DNA from: Candidatus Nanosynbacter sp. TM7-087
Lineage (GTDB): Bacteria > Patescibacteriota > Saccharimonadia > Saccharimonadales > Saccharimonadaceae
Direction of reading: 5' to 3'
Length of the DNA: 64,000 bases
Assembly: GCF_022828365.1 (NCBI RefSeq)
Contig: NZ_JAJQJU010000001.1
Span: 472,842-536,841, forward strand
The position numbers and the translations under genes were made by a program. How positions within the stretch are numbered: the first letter of the stretch is position 1; every line of letters starts with the position of its first letter. Under the pieces are notes generated by a model. That model made no database searches and had not been told where the DNA came from. It was given only the letters and a program-made list of their open reading frames with translations. This document shows positions 60,878 through 64,000 of this stretch, in pieces.

Positions 60878-63011
60878 CTTCACCTCCCGTTTGCTGATTA
60901 TACAAATAAGCATACAAGCCATTCTTTTTCAGCAACACCCGCGGCGTTCCATACTCCACTAATTGCCCTTTATCAATTGCCATAATTTTATCAACTGATT
61001 TCAATGTTGATAACCGATGTGCGATTATAATAACAGTCCGTCCGGCAACAATTTGTTTCAAGTTTTTCTGAATGATATTTTCTGATTCGTAATCAAGCGC
61101 GGAAGTTGCCTCATCAAAAATCAATATCTTTGGATCATGGAGTAGTGCTCTTGCGATTGCTATGCGCTGTTTTTGCCCGCCAGACAGGCCCTCACCACGC
61201 TCACCAACTTGCGTTTCATAACCTTCTGGTAGCTCTAATATAAAATCATGTGCTCCCGCAATTTTTGCAACACGAACAATTTCTTCCATGCTCGCCGAAG
61301 GCTTGTGTATACAAATGTTTTCACGAACACTAGCATTAAACAGAAAATTCTCCTGTAGAACAACACCAATTTGCCTCCTCAGCCAAGATGGATCAGTTGT
61401 CGCAATATCAACTCCGTCAATGAGAATTTTTCCTGATTCTGGAATATACAATCTTTGCAATAGTTTTGATATTGTACTCTTTCCAGATCCGCTTCGCCCA
61501 ACTACGCCCACAACTGTCCCTGGATGAATACCAAACGACACATTACGAATCACCTCTGGCCCATCTAGCGTATATCGAAAATAGACCTTATCAAAACGAA
61601 TGTCGCCTTTTATGCTTGGTAATCGAGATTTGGCCGGATCAAGAGTTGGTTCAGTTTTATTATTAAAAATATCCCCCAATCGCTTAATTGACACTCCTGC
61701 TTGTTGAAAATCCTGCCAAGATTGCACCAGCCGCAGTACTGGCCCGCTCACTCGACCCGACAGCATTCGAAACGCAATAAGAGCACCAATGGTCAAGCTG
61801 CCAGACATTACCATATGCGCACCAAACCATAAAATAGCAATATCAGAAATCTTCTGAATAAACTGACCGATTATACCGGCATTATTTGATAAAATTGATG
61901 TCTTATAACCAGCTCGAACATAGCTAGCAAGTCGCCCCTCCCACTTCTTTTGCAGTTCCGGCTCTAGCGCAAAAGACTTAATGGTTTGGGCTCCATTGAT
62001 TGACTCCACCAGATATGATTGTGCTTCGGCGCCAGTATTAAATCGCTCGTCCAACCGATATCTAAATAGAGGCGTCACAATAGCAGATAGTATTACGAAC
62101 ACTGGCAAGCTAGCTAGAACAACCCAGGTCAACGTTGTACTATACCATATCATTATGACGATATATACAAATATAAAACACAGATCAATAACCGTTGTCA
62201 TTGGCACACCTGTCAGAAAAGAGCGGACTTTTTCTAGCTCCATAACCCGAGCAGTCGTGTCGCCAACGCGCCGAGTCTCAAAGTATCGTAGCGGCAATGC
62301 AAATAGATGACGAAACAGCCGCGAACTTAAAATCACATCAATTCGACTCGTGGTGTGAGTAAAAATATAACTTCGCGCAATGCCAAGCATCATCTCAAAT
62401 AACGCAACAACAATCAGTCCAAATACAATCACGTCTAGTGTCGATACGCTATGGTGTGCTAGCGCCTTATCAATCACAACTTGCGTGAGAATCGGCGCAA
62501 GTAACCCTATAATCTGTAAAATAAACGCCGCCAGCAGCACTTCTAATAATGGCCTCCTGTATTTTATGATCGTCGGAATAAACCATTTGATATCAAACTT
62601 ACGCTCGACATCCTTCCAAAACCGTTGCGCAAATAACAATACTCGACCAGTCCATTCTTTTTCAAACGCCGCTCTTTCGATAATTTGAGGTGGCGAACCG
62701 TCAGGCATAAGTATAAGTAGTTTACCGTTGTCAATGCGCGCCAAAACAGCAAACTTATCTTTCTTCATACCAACAATCACTGGCATTGGTAATTTTTCCA
62801 GCTGCTTATATTTCACCGTAGATATCTTAGCCTTTAACTTCAGAGTTCGGGCGGCACGAAGCATATCAACCTCATTCATAATACCCTCCTCCAATGCCAG
62901 GGCGTGCTTCAGCTGCTCAGGATCAGCTGCAATACCATGAAATTGCGCAATCGTAATAAAGCAGTACAAGCCTGGGTCTATTGAGTTTGATTTTTGTGAC
63001 TTCTCCGACAT
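60870..63011 (-). CDS. hlyB: Type I secretion ABC transporter with C39-like domain (HlyB type)
   Basis: A 713-residue exporter of RTX proteins. The C39-like domain (about 10-130, opening DPGLYCFITIAQFHGI) has Tyr-Cys where processing peptidases have the CGxxC-type active site, so it should bind the unfolded substrate rather than cut it. The six-helix membrane domain spans about 155-440, and the ATPase has GRSGSGKST (about 505), LSGGQKQR, ILIFDEATSALDYES and IIIAHRLST. It lies 58 nt after the RTX gene and overlaps hlyD, forming RTX-hlyB-hlyD. Confidence 0.95.
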   Translation of the reverse strand: MSEKSQKSNSIDPGLYCFITIAQFHGIAADPEQLKHALALEEGIMNEVDMLRAARTLKLKAKISTVKYKQLEKLPMPVIVGMKKDKFAVLARIDNGKLLILMPDGSPPQIIERAAFEKEWTGRVLLFAQRFWKDVERKFDIKWFIPTIIKYRRPLLEVLLAAFILQIIGLLAPILTQVVIDKALAHHSVSTLDVIVFGLIVVALFEMMLGIARSYIFTHTTSRIDVILSSRLFRHLFALPLRYFETRRVGDTTARVMELEKVRSFLTGVPMTTVIDLCFIFVYIVIMIWYSTTLTWVVLASLPVFVILSAIVTPLFRYRLDERFNTGAEAQSYLVESINGAQTIKSFALEPELQKKWEGRLASYVRAGYKTSILSNNAGIIGQFIQKISDIAILWFGAHMVMSGSLTIGALIAFRMLSGRVSGPVLRLVQSWQDFQQAGVSIKRLGDIFNNKTEPTLDPAKSRLPSIKGDIRFDKVYFRYTLDGPEVIRNVSFGIHPGTVVGVVGRSGSGKSTISKLLQRLYIPESGKILIDGVDIATTDPSWLRRQIGVVLQENFLFNASVRENICIHKPSASMEEIVRVAKIAGAHDFILELPEGYETQVGERGEGLSGGQKQRIAIARALLHDPKILIFDEATSALDYESENIIQKNLKQIVAGRTVIIIAHRLSTLKSVDKIMAIDKGQLVEYGTPRVLLKKNGLYAYLYNQQTGGEDV

Positions 63012-63075
63012 ATACGCAATCCAAGCCCACCAGATTTTATCAAAAGTGTAGCAGAAATTTTACAAAGACCAAAGC

Positions 63076-64000
63076 TTAAGCGGTTGGAGCTGTCCAGTAT
63101 TGCGTAACTATAGATTCTACTTGAGACGGCTGACTAGACAATGCCTGCTGCCAGGTCATTCCCGTATCCTTCTGGAAAGTAGACATTGCTTGAATCAAAC
63201 TCTCGATCTGTGTATGTGTGATAAATTTACCATCTTCAGATGTAAACGTTTCAATCTTATAATTATCTCCTCGATACCATGAGTCAATTACCACTGAATC
63301 CAGAGATCCCGGCATATATACCACTAAATCGTCACTGCGCCGCTCAAAAATAACATCCTGTAACTTATGTTTCAACCGAACTTCATCAGCAAGGCCGTTC
63401 ATGTCATAAATCCTGTCTACTCCATCTCCCTTGTTGAAGATGTAGAGGTCGTCGCCCTTACTACCATGGAGTGCGTCGTTACCAGTGCCACCAATGAGAG
63501 TGTCGTTGCCAGCGTCGCCACGTAGCCAGTCGTTGCCAGAGTCGCCATAGAGAAGGTCGTCAGCAATACCGCCGTGTAAGGTGTCATTGCCATCAAGGCC
63601 GTGGTATTCAACAGCGCCATCGTCGTAAGCAACAAGTGTGTCGCCCCCATCACTGCCAGTACGGTTATGTAGCATCTGGTAGATGGTATCCTGTGTCCAT
63701 ATGGTGCCATCAGCAAAGGCAATTCTTTCTACTGCTTGTCCTGGCGCATCTTTTTGACCTGCGCTATCGCCGTAACCTAATTGTCTTGTAATAGTTACCT
63801 TGTCGTTGGTTCCTTTAATGGAAAGTTCAAGATTGTAGTTAGCGGTGTAACCGCTACTAACTGTAGTACGCGTTACGAGGATATCTTCTGGGCTAATGCC
63901 TTCACCAAATTGAAGGGTATCGACACCGTCAGTCTCTTCAATATAGTCTACTCCATCTCCCTTGTTGAAGATGTAGAGGTCGTCGCCCTTACTACCATGG
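63076..64000 (-). CDS. RTX calcium-binding secreted protein (partial, 5' end outside window)
   Basis: The frame is open from the window edge to TAA 63076 (308 codons). Two modules are visible. Each has HGSKGDDLYIFNKGDGVD, then a haemolysin-type calcium-binding-related domain (for example VVIDSWYRGDNYKIETFTSE). Between them lies a run of about eight nonapeptide repeats of GGxGxDxLx type (GLDGNDTLHG, GDSGNDWLRG, GGTGNDALHG). The C-terminal 60 residues (IESLIQAMSTFQKDTGMTWQ onward) should hold the uncleaved type I secretion signal. Adhesin or toxin cannot be told without the N-terminus. Encoded just before hlyB and hlyD. Confidence 0.92.
   Translation of the reverse strand, partial: HGSKGDDLYIFNKGDGVDYIEETDGVDTLQFGEGISPEDILVTRTTVSSGYTANYNLELSIKGTNDKVTITRQLGYGDSAGQKDAPGQAVERIAFADGTIWTQDTIYQMLHNRTGSDGGDTLVAYDDGAVEYHGLDGNDTLHGGIADDLLYGDSGNDWLRGDAGNDTLIGGTGNDALHGSKGDDLYIFNKGDGVDRIYDMNGLADEVRLKHKLQDVIFERRSDDLVVYMPGSLDSVVIDSWYRGDNYKIETFTSEDGKFITHTQIESLIQAMSTFQKDTGMTWQQALSSQPSQVESIVTQYWTAPTA
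63415..63469. repeat. 55-bp direct repeat within the RTX gene, copy 1
   Basis: Identical to 63946-64000 over all 55 bases; encodes the HGSKGDDLYIFNKGDGVD segment. Spacing between copies is 531 bp (177 codons), so it marks a duplicated protein module. Confidence 0.9.
63946..64000. repeat. 55-bp direct repeat within the RTX gene, copy 2 (cut by window end)
   Basis: Identical to 63415-63469 and probably continues past the window edge. Confidence 0.9.

Noticed and set aside
63415..64000. Direct repeats as CRISPR or insertion-sequence ends
   Set aside because: They lie in frame within RTX coding sequence, with 531-bp spacing and no palindromy.

Overview
The window is a compact chromosomal segment of a small-genome bacterium, most consistent with Candidatus Saccharibacteria (TM7, candidate phyla radiation). 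This is an inference from several observations: nearly all genes lie on one strand with tiny or overlapping spacers; cell-wall genes are of monoderm (Gram-positive-like) type (LysM-CHAP hydrolase, MltG, two G5/DUF348 wall proteins, a LAETG sortase substrate); several housekeeping enzymes are shortened or stripped (AlaRS without its C-Ala domain, LigA without zinc-finger cysteines); and start sites are mostly leaderless. TGA ends genes normally (nusB, mnmA, ydcF-like), so the Gly-recoded code of Gracilibacteria/Absconditabacteria does not apply. There is no rRNA, CRISPR array or insertion sequence.

Layout. 1-2100: PAP2 phosphatase, tRNA-Gln, small membrane protein, trmD. 2184-2570: a GC-rich island with a 55-residue membrane peptide and a strongly structured 3' region. 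2705-4989: operon rpmF-nusB-nudix-rnc-khpA. 5125-12816: leuS, a membrane-anchored protein, a MurF-like ligase, a candidate 91-nt RNA and ligA. 12791-15887: membrane protein, htpX, lemA and three tRNA genes (Leu, Cys, Leu). 15912-20356: peptide-binding protein, secG, uvrC, DUF488. 20423-23847: HD protein, UDG-family protein, a nucleotidyltransferase-like gene carrying a scrap of thioredoxin, a frameshifted Nudix gene and a Fur-regulated operon (fur-trxA-cupin). 24047-29323: ABC exporter, DedA, uvrA. 29445-36852: surface protein, sbcB, obg, LysM-CHAP, mltG, ruvX. 36842-43220: FtsA-like and large membrane protein, alaS, rpsP, mnmA. 43217-48879: DUF218, cysteine desulfurase, tatD, metG, ksgA. 48880-58037: two G5 wall proteins, uvrD, tail-anchored protein, and the glycolytic run pyk-pgk-tpiA. 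58122-64000: an accessory end with a HEPN-motif protein and a type I secretion set (hlyD, hlyB, RTX protein running off the window).

How it works together. Translation and RNA processing (trmD, mnmA with its cysteine desulfurase, rnc, nusB, ksgA, four aminoacylation/tRNA genes), DNA repair (uvrA, uvrC, uvrD, ligA, sbcB, ruvX, UDG), lower glycolysis and envelope remodelling dominate. The most interesting parts are the consistent leaderless promoter grammar (a -10 box 6-7 nt before the start codon in 22 genes), terminators fused to extended -10 promoters, the candidate 91-nt RNA between ligA and the MurF-like gene, the GC-rich peptide/RNA island, the lone HEPN protein, and an RTX/type I secretion cassette in an apparently monoderm cell.
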